DNA of 64,000 bases from Galbitalea sp036271795 (GTDB lineage: Bacteria; Actinomycetota; Actinomycetes; Actinomycetales; Microbacteriaceae), in contig DATAZY010000099.1 of the NCBI GenBank assembly GCA_036271795.1, positions 1 to 64,000 of the forward strand, read 5' to 3'. The position numbers and the translations under genes were made by a program. Shown one piece after another: positions 16,978-25,481 of the stretch (the stretch's first letter is position 1; every line of letters starts with the position of its first letter). Under the pieces are notes generated by a model. It was not told the origin of the DNA. It ran no database searches and worked only from the letters and a program-made list of their open reading frames with translations.

Positions 16978-17738
16978 TGACTGATCTGGGCGGAAAAGTC
17001 GCACTCGTCACTGGTGCCGGCCGTGGCATCGGTCGTGCCATCGCAATCGAACTCGCCGAACGAGGCGCCCACGTCGCCCTGGTATCCCGCTCCGTCACCG
17101 AACTCGATGGTGTCGCGAACGAGATCACCGAGGCTGGCGGCCACGCGCTGGCAGCCCTTGGCGATCTCTCCGACCTGAGCGAGCTCGGGCGGATCCTTGA
17201 CGCGGTGAGGAGCGGCCTGGGCGACCCGGACATCCTGATCAACAACGCGGCCACCGTCGCTCCGCTCGGCCCCACCACACAGCTCGACCCGCAGGATGTG
17301 ACGAACGCGCTGGCCCTCAACGTGGTCGCCCCCATCGTCCTCGCCTCGCGGGTGGCCCCCGCCATGATCGAGCGAGGATGGGGTCTCATCGTCAATGTCT
17401 CGAGCGGCATCGTGGCACACCCCGCCTCGATGATCGGTGGCAGCGTTTACGCGGCATCGAAGGCAGCCCTGGAAGCGAATACGCTCAATCTGGCAGCGGA
17501 ACTGAAGGACACCGGAGTCGCGGTCAACGTCTACCGGCCCGGCACTGTCGACACCGAGATGCAGGCGTGGATACGCGCTCAGGACCCCGAGAAGATCGGT
17601 GCGCAACTCCACGACCGGTTCACCCGCTCGTACGCCGATGGTGCCTTGATCTCTCCGCAGGAATCCGCGCGTTCCCTCGTCGCACGATTGGGCCAGAGCG
17701 TCACCGGGCAGATCTGGAGTGTTTCGGACGTGGCCTAG
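16977..17738 (+). CDS. Short-chain dehydrogenase/reductase
   Basis: The 253-residue product has the NAD(P) motif TGAGRGIG, the NNA motif (ILINNAATVAP), the catalytic Ser in VNVSSGIV and the Y-x-x-x-K motif YAASKAAL. This is a classical SDR. The ATG at 16977 shares its A with the preceding TGA; an in-frame GTG three bases upstream is an alternative. Co-expression with a peroxiredoxin suggests detoxification of reactive carbonyls, but the substrate is unknown. Confidence 0.88.
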   Translation: MTDLGGKVALVTGAGRGIGRAIAIELAERGAHVALVSRSVTELDGVANEITEAGGHALAALGDLSDLSELGRILDAVRSGLGDPDILINNAATVAPLGPTTQLDPQDVTNALALNVVAPIVLASRVAPAMIERGWGLIVNVSSGIVAHPASMIGGSVYAASKAALEANTLNLAAELKDTGVAVNVYRPGTVDTEMQAWIRAQDPEKIGAQLHDRFTRSYADGALISPQESARSLVARLGQSVTGQIWSVSDVA

Positions 17739-17791
17739 CCGGGCGCGGGCGCGAATTCGATCTCGGAGATGCCCGCGCAGAACGCGGAAGG

Positions 17792-18913
17792 TCAGGTGGT
17801 TGCGGGGAGGATCAAGTCGAGCTGGAACCCCGCAGCCGTGCGTCGTGCCTGGACATGACCGCCGTGAGCTTCCACGATGCCCCGCACGATAGCGAGGCCC
17901 AATCCTGCTCCCCCGGTGTGGGTCGTACGGGATGCGTCTGCACGCCAGCCGACGTCGAACATGTGGCCAAGATTCTCGGCCGTGACACCGGCGCCCTGGT
18001 CGATGACGCTGAGGATAAGCTCGCCGTCCCCGAGGGTATCGGCTCGGATCAGGATGGTGCTGTCCTCCGGAGCGTGTCGTACCCCGTTGGCTAACAGGTT
18101 GCCGATCGCGCGGGTGAGTTCTCTCGCGTCCGCCCAGATGATGTGGCCGTCGATGCCGTCCTGCGCGATGTCGATTCCGCGCGAGGACGCGATGGCATGC
18201 ACGTCGGAGACGGCGTCGGAGACCAAGTCGAGAAGGATGACGGGTTCTGGATGGAGTTCGAGAGTTCCCGTTTGAAGTTTTGAGAGCTCGAAGAGGTCGC
18301 CGACCATTTGGGTGACCGTATCGATCTTTCCGCGGATCAGGCGGATGTATTCATCGGGATCGGCCGCCGTGCCTTCCTCTATGGCTTCGGCCATGGCCCG
18401 CATCCCGGCGAGAGGCGTGCGCAGATCGTGTGAAATCCACGCGAGCAATTGTTTGCGCGCATTGTCGAGCTCGGCCACCTGGGCACGCGCTTCGGCGAGC
18501 CGTCGAGAGCTCTCGGCGAGCTCTGCGGAGACGGCATCGAATTCTGGCAGGCCCGTCGGCGACGGCTCGACGACGTCGCCGTGGCCGACTCGGCGGGTGG
18601 AAGCGACGAGGGCGGCGACCGATGACTTCACGGCCGAGCGGGCGATCAGCCATGCCGCGACTGTGCTCATGATCGCGGAGATTCCGATCACCCAGGCCAG
18701 CACGGTCACATCATGGCCGGAGAGGTACATCTCGATGGCGACGGCTACCGTCGACGCCGCAATTGAAATCACGGCGCCACCGAGCACGATCGCGGACCTG
18801 GTCGCCGCTCCTGCCCGTCGCGCCAACCGCAGCAGCAGGAAGGTGAGCAGGGTCACAGTCGCCGTGGCCGTCAGGGTGGTCACCGCGACGAGCAGCAGCT
18901 CGGAGAGTTTCAA
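17792..18913 (-). CDS. Sensor histidine kinase of a two-component pair
   Basis: The 373-residue kinase begins at TTG 18913, overlapping the response-regulator stop (TTGA) and preceded by AGAAGGTG. It has three or four N-terminal membrane segments, a HAMP-like linker, the dimerisation box WISHDLRTPLAG with phospho-acceptor His162, and an HATPase domain with GNLLANGVRHA (N box), DQGAGV and GGAGLGLAIV. The periplasmic portion is very small, so it may sense membrane state. It likely phosphorylates the adjacent regulator. Confidence 0.9.
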   Translation of the reverse strand: MKLSELLLVAVTTLTATATVTLLTFLLLRLARRAGAATRSAIVLGGAVISIAASTVAVAIEMYLSGHDVTVLAWVIGISAIMSTVAAWLIARSAVKSSVAALVASTRRVGHGDVVEPSPTGLPEFDAVSAELAESSRRLAEARAQVAELDNARKQLLAWISHDLRTPLAGMRAMAEAIEEGTAADPDEYIRLIRGKIDTVTQMVGDLFELSKLQTGTLELHPEPVILLDLVSDAVSDVHAIASSRGIDIAQDGIDGHIIWADARELTRAIGNLLANGVRHAPEDSTILIRADTLGDGELILSVIDQGAGVTAENLGHMFDVGWRADASRTTHTGGAGLGLAIVRGIVEAHGGHVQARRTAAGFQLDLILPATT

Positions 18914-19608
18914 CAAGGAACACCTTCTTCGACCGTCAACCGATAACCGGCGCCCCACTCCGTGGTCAGGAAGCACGGGAACCGAGGGTCAGTCTCGATC
19001 TTCTCCCGGAGCCGTCGGACGTGGACAGTGACAGTGGATTCGTCCCCGAACGCCCACTGCCACACCTCCCGCAGAATCTCTTCGCGGCTGACCACCCGTT
19101 CGGGGTTGCGGGCCAGGTAAAGAAACAGCTCATACTCGCGGGCGGTGAGTGCGACCTCTCGCCCTGCGACCCAGACGCGGCGGTGGGCAGGATCGACGCG
19201 AAAGCGGCCGGCCGTGAACTCCAGCGGAACCGCTGTCGTCGTTGCCCGACGCAACTGGGCATTCACCCGCAACTGCAACTCACGCAGGGAGAACGGCTTG
19301 GACAGATAGTCGTCCGCCCCACGCTCGAGACCCGCGATTCGATCGTCCACGCTGTCGAGCGCGGTCAGCATGATGATGGGCACGTCCGAGAAAACCCGTA
19401 CGAGGCGACACACCTCGTCGCCATCGAGAGCCGGAAGCATGCGATCCAGGACCACCAAATCCGGGACCCGCGCCCGAACGGCTGCGAGGGCGCTCTCGCC
19501 ATCCGCGTACTGGACGACCTCGCATCCCGCGGCACGCAGGTAATCGGCGACGACCGTGCGCACGGTGGCGTCATCCTCGACGACCATGATCCGGGCTCCA
19601 GCATGCAT
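18910..19608 (-). CDS. OmpR-family response regulator
   Basis: The 232-residue protein has a receiver domain with the acidic pair in MVVEDD, phospho-acceptor Asp55 in VVLDRMLP and Lys in SKPFSLREL, and a C-terminal winged helix (ALTAREYELFLYLARNPERVVSREEILREVW). Paired direct repeats about 50 bp upstream of its start, in the gap shared with the DM13 lipoprotein gene, look like its binding site. Confidence 0.92.
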   Translation of the reverse strand: MHAGARIMVVEDDATVRTVVADYLRAAGCEVVQYADGESALAAVRARVPDLVVLDRMLPALDGDEVCRLVRVFSDVPIIMLTALDSVDDRIAGLERGADDYLSKPFSLRELQLRVNAQLRRATTTAVPLEFTAGRFRVDPAHRRVWVAGREVALTAREYELFLYLARNPERVVSREEILREVWQWAFGDESTVTVHVRRLREKIETDPRFPCFLTTEWGAGYRLTVEEGVPC

Positions 19609-19653
19609 ATCTTCGAGCGTAGACGGGAACCCTGATCGATTCCGCGGATGAAT

Positions 19654-19689
19654 ATTACGGCTCTGAAATGTTCGATTACGGCGTTGAAA
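19654..19689. promoter_or_regulatory. Tandem repeat, likely binding site for the adjacent OmpR-type regulator
   Basis: ATTACGGCTCTGAAA (19654-19668) and ATTACGGCGTTGAAA (19675-19689) are direct repeats 21 bp apart, two helical turns, in the gap between the regulator gene and the DM13 gene. OmpR-family dimers bind such tandem half-sites head to tail. Confidence 0.6.
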
Positions 19690-19781
19690 GCTTCGGCCAG
19701 CAGCCCCGCTCGGGTTGATTGTCTTGTCGATGTCGTCGCAGTTGCGGCCGTTACACAACACCAGAACAGGACATATTCCTC

Positions 19782-20216
19782 ATGCGCACCAAGACCCTTC
19801 TCGCCACCGGCGCCGTCGCACTCGCCCTCGCCGCCGCGCTCGCAGGCTGCAGCAGCCCATCCAGCGCGCCCACCGCCGGCACCAAGGCCGCCGCGGCAAC
19901 GTCAAGCGTGAAGCTGACCGGCACCTTCGCCGGGCTCAACGGAAAGAAAGCTTCCGGAAATGTCACCATCACCGGCGACACGATCAAGCTGACGGGGTTC
20001 TCCTCAGACCAGGGGCCTGACCTTCACCTCTACCTCGCCAATGGCACCAGCGAGTCCGAGACCACCGCCGGGGTCGAGATCGCGGCCGTTGCGTGGAACA
20101 AGTCCACGCAGACGTTCACAATCCCCTCCGGCGTGGACGCCTCGAAGTACAAGGACCTCGTCGAGCACTGCGACAAGGCTCTCGCCGTCTTCGGTGCGGC
20201 GCCTCTCTCGAAGTGA
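19782..20216 (+). CDS. DM13-domain lipoprotein
   Basis: This 144-residue protein has a lipoprotein signal with lipobox LAGC near residue 22, an Ala/Thr-rich linker, then a DM13 domain (LTGTFAGLNGKKASGNVTI, DLHLYLANG, and VEHCDKALAVFGAAPL with its conserved Cys). DM13 domains are proposed to take part in extracytoplasmic redox reactions. It is anchored outside the membrane. The next gene, a DoxX-like protein, overlaps it by 4 bp, which supports a redox role at the membrane. Confidence 0.85.
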   Translation: MRTKTLLATGAVALALAAALAGCSSPSSAPTAGTKAAAATSSVKLTGTFAGLNGKKASGNVTITGDTIKLTGFSSDQGPDLHLYLANGTSESETTAGVEIAAVAWNKSTQTFTIPSGVDASKYKDLVEHCDKALAVFGAAPLSK

Positions 20217-20710
20217 CATTCCCGACAACGGCCAGGCAGAGGGTGGCGACCATCGTCGCCACCCTCGCCAGGGTCACGCTCGGCGCACTGTGGATCAACG
20301 AGGGACTGTTGAAGTATCACGCCGGTTTCGGCCGGGCGGATATCCTCCTGGTCGTCCACTCCACAGCGCAAAACCCGAGAGTCCCCGACTTCTACAAATT
20401 CTTCACCGCGAACGCTCTGGGTAAGGTTCCCGACCTGTTCGGATTCGGGGTGCCGCTCATCGAGACGTGCCTCGGCATCGCGCTGGTTCTCGGTATCTTC
20501 ACTCTTCCCGCGGCGCTCGTCTCGGTAGCGGAACTGTGCAACTACTGGCTCGCCGACCAACTGATCACCCAATACCCGATCATGATGGCGCTCTCGGCTG
20601 CGGTCGCCACATTCGCACCGTCGGCATCCCACTACTCGCTGACCACGGTCATTCTCCGCACCCGGGCGACAACGAAGCCAATGGCCCTCGGCTTGCGACG
20701 CTGGGTGTAG
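20213..20710 (+). CDS. DoxX-family membrane protein
   Basis: The 165-residue product starts at GTG 20213, overlapping the DM13 stop (GTGA). It has about four membrane helices (ATLARVTLGALWINEGLLKYHAG; PLIETCLGIALVLGIF; ALVSVAELCNYWLADQ; MMALSAAVATFAPSASHY), as in DoxX/DoxD-like proteins. The conserved role is poorly defined, but DoxX proteins are linked to quinone-coupled redox and oxidative stress. A hairpin follows the stop. Confidence 0.82.
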   Translation: MTFPTTARQRVATIVATLARVTLGALWINEGLLKYHAGFGRADILLVVHSTAQNPRVPDFYKFFTANALGKVPDLFGFGVPLIETCLGIALVLGIFTLPAALVSVAELCNYWLADQLITQYPIMMALSAAVATFAPSASHYSLTTVILRTRATTKPMALGLRRWV

Positions 20711-20715
20711 CGACT

Positions 20716-20736
20716 CCTCCGCCGGCGTCGCGGAGG
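20716..20736 (+). terminator. Stem-loop after the DM13-DoxX operon
   Basis: CCTCCGC (20716-20722) and GCGGAGG (20730-20736) form a 7-bp stem five bases after the DoxX stop. A second palindrome, TGGTTCG-G-CGAACCA, lies at 20745-20759. There is no T-tract, so the terminator call is moderate. Confidence 0.5.
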
Positions 20737-20783
20737 GTTCGAGTTGGTTCGGCGAACCAGCCATAGAACTCACTGGTGGTCAG

Positions 20784-20940
20784 CTCTTTTGCGAAGTGCC
20801 CTGGAGGGACTCGACTCAAGAAACGGCCTCTGATCACCACGGACTTCGCCGAAGATCCCCAAAAAATCAACGGTTTTGGGGTCAACGTGGTTGAACGAAA
20901 TCGACTCGTTTGCCCACGGATGTGCGCAAACGGTGGGCAA
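20784..20940. repeat. Partial tRNA-Arg 3' end plus 78-bp repeat (attachment-site relic A)
   Basis: The sequence TGCCCTGGAGGGACTCGA (20797-20814) matches the 3' end of tRNA-Arg(CCT) at 46391, in the same orientation, with one base lost, and the preceding bases also resemble the tRNA downstream region. From 20863 to 20940, 78 bp are identical to 42381-42458. This shared block contains the inverted repeat TTTGCCCAC/GTGGGCAA. This is the pattern of an integrated element's left end at a tRNA hot spot. No integrase gene remains nearby. Confidence 0.7.
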
Positions 20941-21264
20941 AAGAGGGGGTCCGCTGAGGGTTTGAACTTCTAAAGCTGCGACGGGTACGTCGTGACGAAG
21001 TTTATGTCCGAGACCAACTTTGTGAGTTCGGCGTGCCAAGGCGACCTGGTCGACATGGGTCTCCTCGCCACCGATTTCGGTGTGGCGTCCCTCACTGTGC
21101 GTGCGGAGGTCCGCAACATGGTCACCCGTAAGAGCATTTTGACGATCGACAAAATCGTATTCGTGAATCTCGACGAAGGCTGGGCACCAGTCGCGCATGG
21201 CTTTACGAGTATCACGTACGACCACGATAGAATCCCGGAGCCACGAGGCTTCGGGGGGCGCGGT
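20941..21264. other. Gene-free stretch next to the left island end
   Basis: Short overlapping frames exist on both strands here, but none has a convincing start, ribosome binding site or recognisable domain. The base composition is lower in GC than the flanking operons. It may be the eroded remains of the element's end. I see no clear feature in it. Confidence 0.4.
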
Positions 21265-22197
21265 CTAGTTGTTCTCCGCTAAACCCATCGTCCAGCGCCG
21301 CTCGTCCTCCGGCGGCCTCAGGGCGACGAATTCGGCGGCCAGCTCAGGATCGATGGGTTCATTTGCAGCCTCTATCGCTGACTGGAGGTGGCGGGATTTT
21401 CCAGCGCCGACAACCGTGGTCGGCGCGCCGCTGCATTGGATCGCGTACTGAGTGGCCAGGAACGCGATGTCGAGGCCGCGTTCGGAAGCAAGTGCGACCA
21501 TCCTGGCAGCGGCGTCTGACACCGCTCGCGGCCACGGATGCTCAATGAGCACATTGGGTCCCTGGGGAGTAAGCAATCCGAGTGAGACGGCCGCGGCGTT
21601 AATGACTCCGACGTGGCGTCGATCCGCGATCGGGAGCAGTGAGTCGCGAAGCGAATTGTCGAGCAAGTTCCCCTTGGCATAGGTGAGGATCACATCAACA
21701 TCGGTCTCCTCGAGCACTCTGGCGAACGTCTTGACCGGGTAGCCTGTCATGCCGATGAAGCGGCACTTGCCTTCATCTTTGAGCTTCACCAGTTCAGCAA
21801 AGGAGTCGGTGAGGACGGGATCGATACCGACGAACTCGATGTCGTGCAGTTGAAGAATGTCGACGTAGTCGGTCCCAAGCAGCCGCAGACTGCTCTCGAC
21901 AGTGGAGCGAATTCGGGCGGGCGAAAAGTCAAAATCGGCGAACCCGTACCGACCAGTTTTCGTCCCGATGATGATGGCCTCGCGCTTGGCGGACGTCAGC
22001 GCCTTGCCGAGCCGGTACTCCGCGCTCCCGTAGTAAGGCGACGTATCAACGAAGTTGATTCCCGAATCGAGGACCTCATCGACCAGTCGGAGTGCGCTTG
22101 ATTCATCGAGCGGGCCGAACAACTCTCCGAGCGAACCGGTACCAAATGACACGGCCGACACATTCAACCCTGTCGCACCGAGGGGGCGGTACTCCAT
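21265..22197 (-). CDS. Aldo/keto reductase, L-fucose/L-galactose dehydrogenase-like
   Basis: The 310-residue protein has the AKR pattern: GINFVDTSPYYG with catalytic Asp and Tyr, the catalytic Lys in IIIGTKTGRYG, and the His in LQLHDIEFV. The DILQLHDIEFV and LITYAKGNLLDNSL-like segments resemble aldose dehydrogenases acting on free sugars with NAD(P). It is the last gene of the transporter operon and lies in the inositol island, so it probably oxidises or reduces a polyol or sugar imported by that transporter. Confidence 0.87.
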   Translation of the reverse strand: MEYRPLGATGLNVSAVSFGTGSLGELFGPLDESSALRLVDEVLDSGINFVDTSPYYGSAEYRLGKALTSAKREAIIIGTKTGRYGFADFDFSPARIRSTVESSLRLLGTDYVDILQLHDIEFVGIDPVLTDSFAELVKLKDEGKCRFIGMTGYPVKTFARVLEETDVDVILTYAKGNLLDNSLRDSLLPIADRRHVGVINAAAVSLGLLTPQGPNVLIEHPWPRAVSDAAARMVALASERGLDIAFLATQYAIQCSGAPTTVVGAGKSRHLQSAIEAANEPIDPELAAEFVALRPPEDERRWTMGLAENN

Positions 22198-22210
22198 TCG
22201 AACTTTGACC

Positions 22211-23020
22211 TCAATCCACGTGCTGGGTTGGAATTCTCCCGGTCAGCGCTGCGAGCTCCTCTTCGAGTTCAGCCATCGCCTCGCCACCAGCCATTAGGTC
22301 GGTTATTTCGGCACGACTGCGCTCACCCTTGAAGAAGTCGTCTGCTTTTTTCCCATGAATAAGAACCGCGAACCGGTCCCCCACGGTCATTGCGTGCAGC
22401 ACGTTGTGCGTGACGAAGATGACGGCGATGCCCTTTGCCCGAGCCTGCATGATCATGCGGAGCACGTGCGTGGCCTCTTTGACGCCAAGGGCGGCCGTCG
22501 GCTCGTCGAGAATGAGAACCTTTGCACCGAAGTAGACGGCGCGGGCGATCACCAGCGCCTGCCGCTCGCCACCGGAGAGGCTTCCGACGAGCTGGTCTCC
22601 CCGGGTCACGCGGGTTATTCCGAGCTTGCGAACCTCATCGACGGCGACCTTGGCTGCCTGCTTTTTGTCGAAGACTTTGAACGGACCCCAGCCTTTTGTC
22701 GGCTCCAGCCCGACGAAGAATGAGCGCTCTACCGTCATCAGGGGGAAGGAACCTCCGAACTGATGAACGGTTGCGATGCCCAAGGTACCGGCGTCTTTCG
22801 GACTAGCGAAGCTAATCTCTTCGCCATTGATTTCGACCGTGCCTTGCGTGGGGCGGTGAACGCCGGAGAGGACTTTGATCAGGGTAGATTTGCCGGCACC
22901 GTTGTCGCCCAGCAGGCAGAGGACTTGTCCTGGCTCGACCTCGATCGAGATATCCTCGAGCGCGTAGGAGCCGGCAAAGGCCTTGGATACATTGGTCAGT
23001 TTGATAATGGGAGTAGCCAT
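22211..23020 (-). CDS. Monosaccharide/inositol ABC transporter ATPase, single-domain
   Basis: This 269-residue ATPase has Walker A GDNGAGKST, signature LSGGERQALV, Walker B VLILDEPTAALG and the switch His in FVTHNV. It is half the length of RbsA-type tandem ATPases and resembles FrcA-like single-domain subunits. It energises the permease encoded immediately upstream, for uptake of a sugar or inositol. Confidence 0.92.
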   Translation of the reverse strand: MATPIIKLTNVSKAFAGSYALEDISIEVEPGQVLCLLGDNGAGKSTLIKVLSGVHRPTQGTVEINGEEISFASPKDAGTLGIATVHQFGGSFPLMTVERSFFVGLEPTKGWGPFKVFDKKQAAKVAVDEVRKLGITRVTRGDQLVGSLSGGERQALVIARAVYFGAKVLILDEPTAALGVKEATHVLRMIMQARAKGIAVIFVTHNVLHAMTVGDRFAVLIHGKKADDFFKGERSRAEITDLMAGGEAMAELEEELAALTGRIPTQHVD

Positions 23021-23031
23021 GACCTTCGTCC

Positions 23032-24102
23032 TTATTTCGCTGACTTGCGTGAATTGCCGCCGGAGAGAGCTAGTCGTCGGAAGGTGTTGTTCATCAGCAC
23101 CGCGGCGAGCAAAAGGATTCCGAGGATGAGGTTTGCCCAGTCCGAATCCCAGCCGGTGTAGTAGATGCCCTGGCTGACGATGGAAAAGGTGAGCGTTCCG
23201 AGGATAATGCCGACCACGGAGCCATATCCGCCCGTAAGGAGCACGCCGCCGATGACGACGGCGATGATCGAGTTGAAGACGAACGACTGGCCGTTCGCGG
23301 TCTGGGCACCGTTATAGAGGCAGGTCTGGATGACGCCGACGAGGGCGGCGCCGAAGCCGCTTGCCATATACAGCGAGATCTTCGTTCGTGAGACGGGAAT
23401 ACCCGCGGAACGGGCACTCTCCTTGTCGCCACCGATAGCGAAGATCCAGTTGCCCCAAGGTGTCTTCGTCAGGATCCAGGCAACGACAACGGCCACGGCC
23501 ACACACCAGATGATGGAGACTTCGAATTGGTTTCCCAGCAACTGACCGAAGATGGCTTTGGACACAGGATCCGGTGTGACCGAGACGCTCGTCGTTCCGG
23601 TGATGACACGGGACAAGCCGAGAGTCAGGCCGGCAAGGGCGAAGTTGGTTCCGAGTGTGACGACGAATGAGGGGACGTTAGTTCGGGTAGTGATGATGCC
23701 GTTGACGAAACCTGTTGCCAAGCCAACAAGCAGGGCACATATGATGCCGACAATCATCGGCAGTCCCCAGTACCCGGAAATGATCGCCAACGTCATAGAA
23801 CTGGAAGCGAGAACGGAACCCACCGAGAGGTCGAGTTCGCCCGCGATCATGAGCATCCCGACCGGGATTGCGATGATGCCCAACTCGGCCCCGACATTTA
23901 GCCAAGACGTGAGCCCGCCGATCGAGAGGAACTTCGTGCCGCCGACGATGCTAAAGAACACGAAGACCAGAAGTGTACCGACTAATGCTCCTGTTTCAGG
24001 GCGACGAGCAAAGCCGTAGAGCGAGAATCCAGCCCTGGCGGGTGGAGCGGCCGGGCCGCTGGCGTCCTTTTGGGATAACCGTCGGGCGGTGTTCGCGGTC
24101 AT
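23032..24102 (-). CDS. Monosaccharide/inositol ABC transporter permease
   Basis: The 356-residue protein has eight to ten membrane helices of the RbsC/FrcC type (LDLSVGSVLASSSM is the typical conserved loop; GVLLTGGYGSVVGIILGTL near the end). It lies between the binding-protein and ATPase genes. With the iol genes in the same island and regulon, myo-inositol or a derivative is the expected cargo. Confidence 0.9.
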   Translation of the reverse strand: MTANTARRLSQKDASGPAAPPARAGFSLYGFARRPETGALVGTLLVFVFFSIVGGTKFLSIGGLTSWLNVGAELGIIAIPVGMLMIAGELDLSVGSVLASSSMTLAIISGYWGLPMIVGIICALLVGLATGFVNGIITTRTNVPSFVVTLGTNFALAGLTLGLSRVITGTTSVSVTPDPVSKAIFGQLLGNQFEVSIIWCVAVAVVVAWILTKTPWGNWIFAIGGDKESARSAGIPVSRTKISLYMASGFGAALVGVIQTCLYNGAQTANGQSFVFNSIIAVVIGGVLLTGGYGSVVGIILGTLTFSIVSQGIYYTGWDSDWANLILGILLLAAVLMNNTFRRLALSGGNSRKSAK

Positions 24103-24168
24103 GAGATTCGATTCCCTCTAACAACTTCGTCTTTGAATTGATGGTGGATGACTTTGGCCACAACGGGT

Positions 24169-24198
24169 CGGGCCGCTCGCGGTGTCGCGAGCGGCCCG
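24169..24198 (-). terminator. Intercistronic hairpin after the inositol-type binding protein gene
   Basis: Perfect 12-bp arms CGGGCCGCTCGC (24169-24180) and GCGAGCGGCCCG (24187-24198) enclose a six-base loop just downstream of the binding-protein stop and before the permease. As in other ABC operons, it probably stabilises the binding-protein message and limits read-through. Confidence 0.72.
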
Positions 24199-24209
24199 GT
24201 TCGATGCTG

Positions 24210-25277
24210 CTAGCGGGTTCCCGCGGCGGTACCTGCTATCGCCTTAGCCACATTACTTTTGTCAACGATCGCCGGACCAGTTAGAACCGGCGAGGAAGAG
24301 ATGTAAATGCCGTAGGCGGCAGCCTGGAATGCTGCACTGGTCGCATAGTAACCCTGGGGGTATGGAAGCTGGTCGATGGTACCCAGCTGGGTTCCCGCTT
24401 TGATGCGGTCCAGAGTGTTCTTGTCGAGGTTGAATCCCATCAGCTTCACCCTTGAGCCCGCACTCGCTTGACTGATCGCACTTGCAGCGCTGGACGCGTC
24501 CTGAACCCCGTAGGTCGCAATTCCGTCAACGCTCGGGTTGTTCAGTAGCTCTGACTTGATCGCTTGCGCAACTGCAGTGGCGTTGCCGAAGCTGGATGCC
24601 GGGAGGTTTAGCTCGGTGTACTTGTCTCCTGCAGCGGTCATGGCCTGCTTGTAACCGGTGCTGAACTCCTCGGACGATGCGTCGCCGGGAACGGTGTTGA
24701 CGAAGACGACATTCTTGGCGCCGGCGTTCACGAATTCCTTACCACCCGCAACACCGGACAGTGTGTAATCACCCCCGATGTAGGTGAACGCTCCGACGCT
24801 CTTCGCGTTGTCGATAGTGCCGGAGTTGTAGATGACGAGCGGGATACCCGCCGCGCTAATGGCCTTCAGGTTCGGATCCTGAGCCGTTGGAACCCAATCC
24901 GGTACTGCAACGGCGCTGGGGTGCAGGCTAAGTGCCGTGGCCTCAAGCTTGGCCGTGTCCGGTCCAAGGTTGTTGTAATTTGCCAGGGAAAGGTAGGTCA
25001 CTTTCCCCCCGGCTGCTTCGATGGACTTAGCGGCAGCGTCAACGCCATTCTTTACGGTTGAGAAGAATGGGTCATCAGATGTGCCACCGATGACGACGAT
25101 GTTGATGTTCTTGGCGGATCCATTGCTCGACCCAGCTGCTGCTGTGCCCTTCGATGTGGGTGTGCCAGACGAGCACGCTGCCAGCAGTACAGCTACCCCG
25201 AGGATGGGGAGCGCCTTGGCGAGCGTTACGAACTTCTTGCGACTGCCGTGACCTGAATGGCCGATCGGGTATGACAT
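24210..25277 (-). CDS. Periplasmic-binding-type sugar/inositol lipoprotein
   Basis: The 355-residue product starts at 25277 after AGGAGG and has a lipoprotein signal with lipobox LAAC near residue 35 after a basic region (GSRKKF). The mature domain is a family-4/RbsB-like binding protein (INIVVIGGTSDDPFFSTVKNGVDAAAKSIEAAGGKV). It binds a monosaccharide or cyclitol for the adjacent permease. A regulon dyad lies about 85 bp upstream. Confidence 0.9.
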   Translation of the reverse strand: MSYPIGHSGHGSRKKFVTLAKALPILGVAVLLAACSSGTPTSKGTAAAGSSNGSAKNINIVVIGGTSDDPFFSTVKNGVDAAAKSIEAAGGKVTYLSLANYNNLGPDTAKLEATALSLHPSAVAVPDWVPTAQDPNLKAISAAGIPLVIYNSGTIDNAKSVGAFTYIGGDYTLSGVAGGKEFVNAGAKNVVFVNTVPGDASSEEFSTGYKQAMTAAGDKYTELNLPASSFGNATAVAQAIKSELLNNPSVDGIATYGVQDASSAASAISQASAGSRVKLMGFNLDKNTLDRIKAGTQLGTIDQLPYPQGYYATSAAFQAAAYGIYISSSPVLTGPAIVDKSNVAKAIAGTAAGTR

Positions 25278-25361
25278 GAGTTGCCTCCTCTTAGTGCTGT
25301 TAGCCGCGCTGCTTAACGCCTCACGGAGGGTCGCTGTAAAAACTAAATCTAAATACAATGC

Positions 25362-25375
25362 TTTGTCAAGACATT
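25362..25375. promoter_or_regulatory. Inositol-regulon operator before the ABC transporter operon
   Basis: TTTGT-CAAG-ACATT reads as AATGT-CTTG-ACAAA on the transcribed strand. Its core TGTCTTGACA fits the IolR consensus KGWCHTRACA described for Corynebacterium glutamicum. It overlaps a TTGACA -35 element (25369-25364), so binding would block transcription of the transporter operon. Confidence 0.65.
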
Positions 25376-25481
25376 TTGACTAACTCGAAGGCTGGACGCA
25401 CTGCGGTCGATACTTTTGCTGGTTGATAGGTTGATATAAGCTATTGACATAACCACAAGTTTGTTAGGTGAGGAGCGCATC

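Noticed and set aside
20770..21282. Overlapping frames on both strands right of the left island end
   Set aside because: They cross the attachment repeat, have no ribosome binding site and no recognisable motif. The repeat-derived stretch also appears translated at 42.3 kb, which reflects the DNA repeat.
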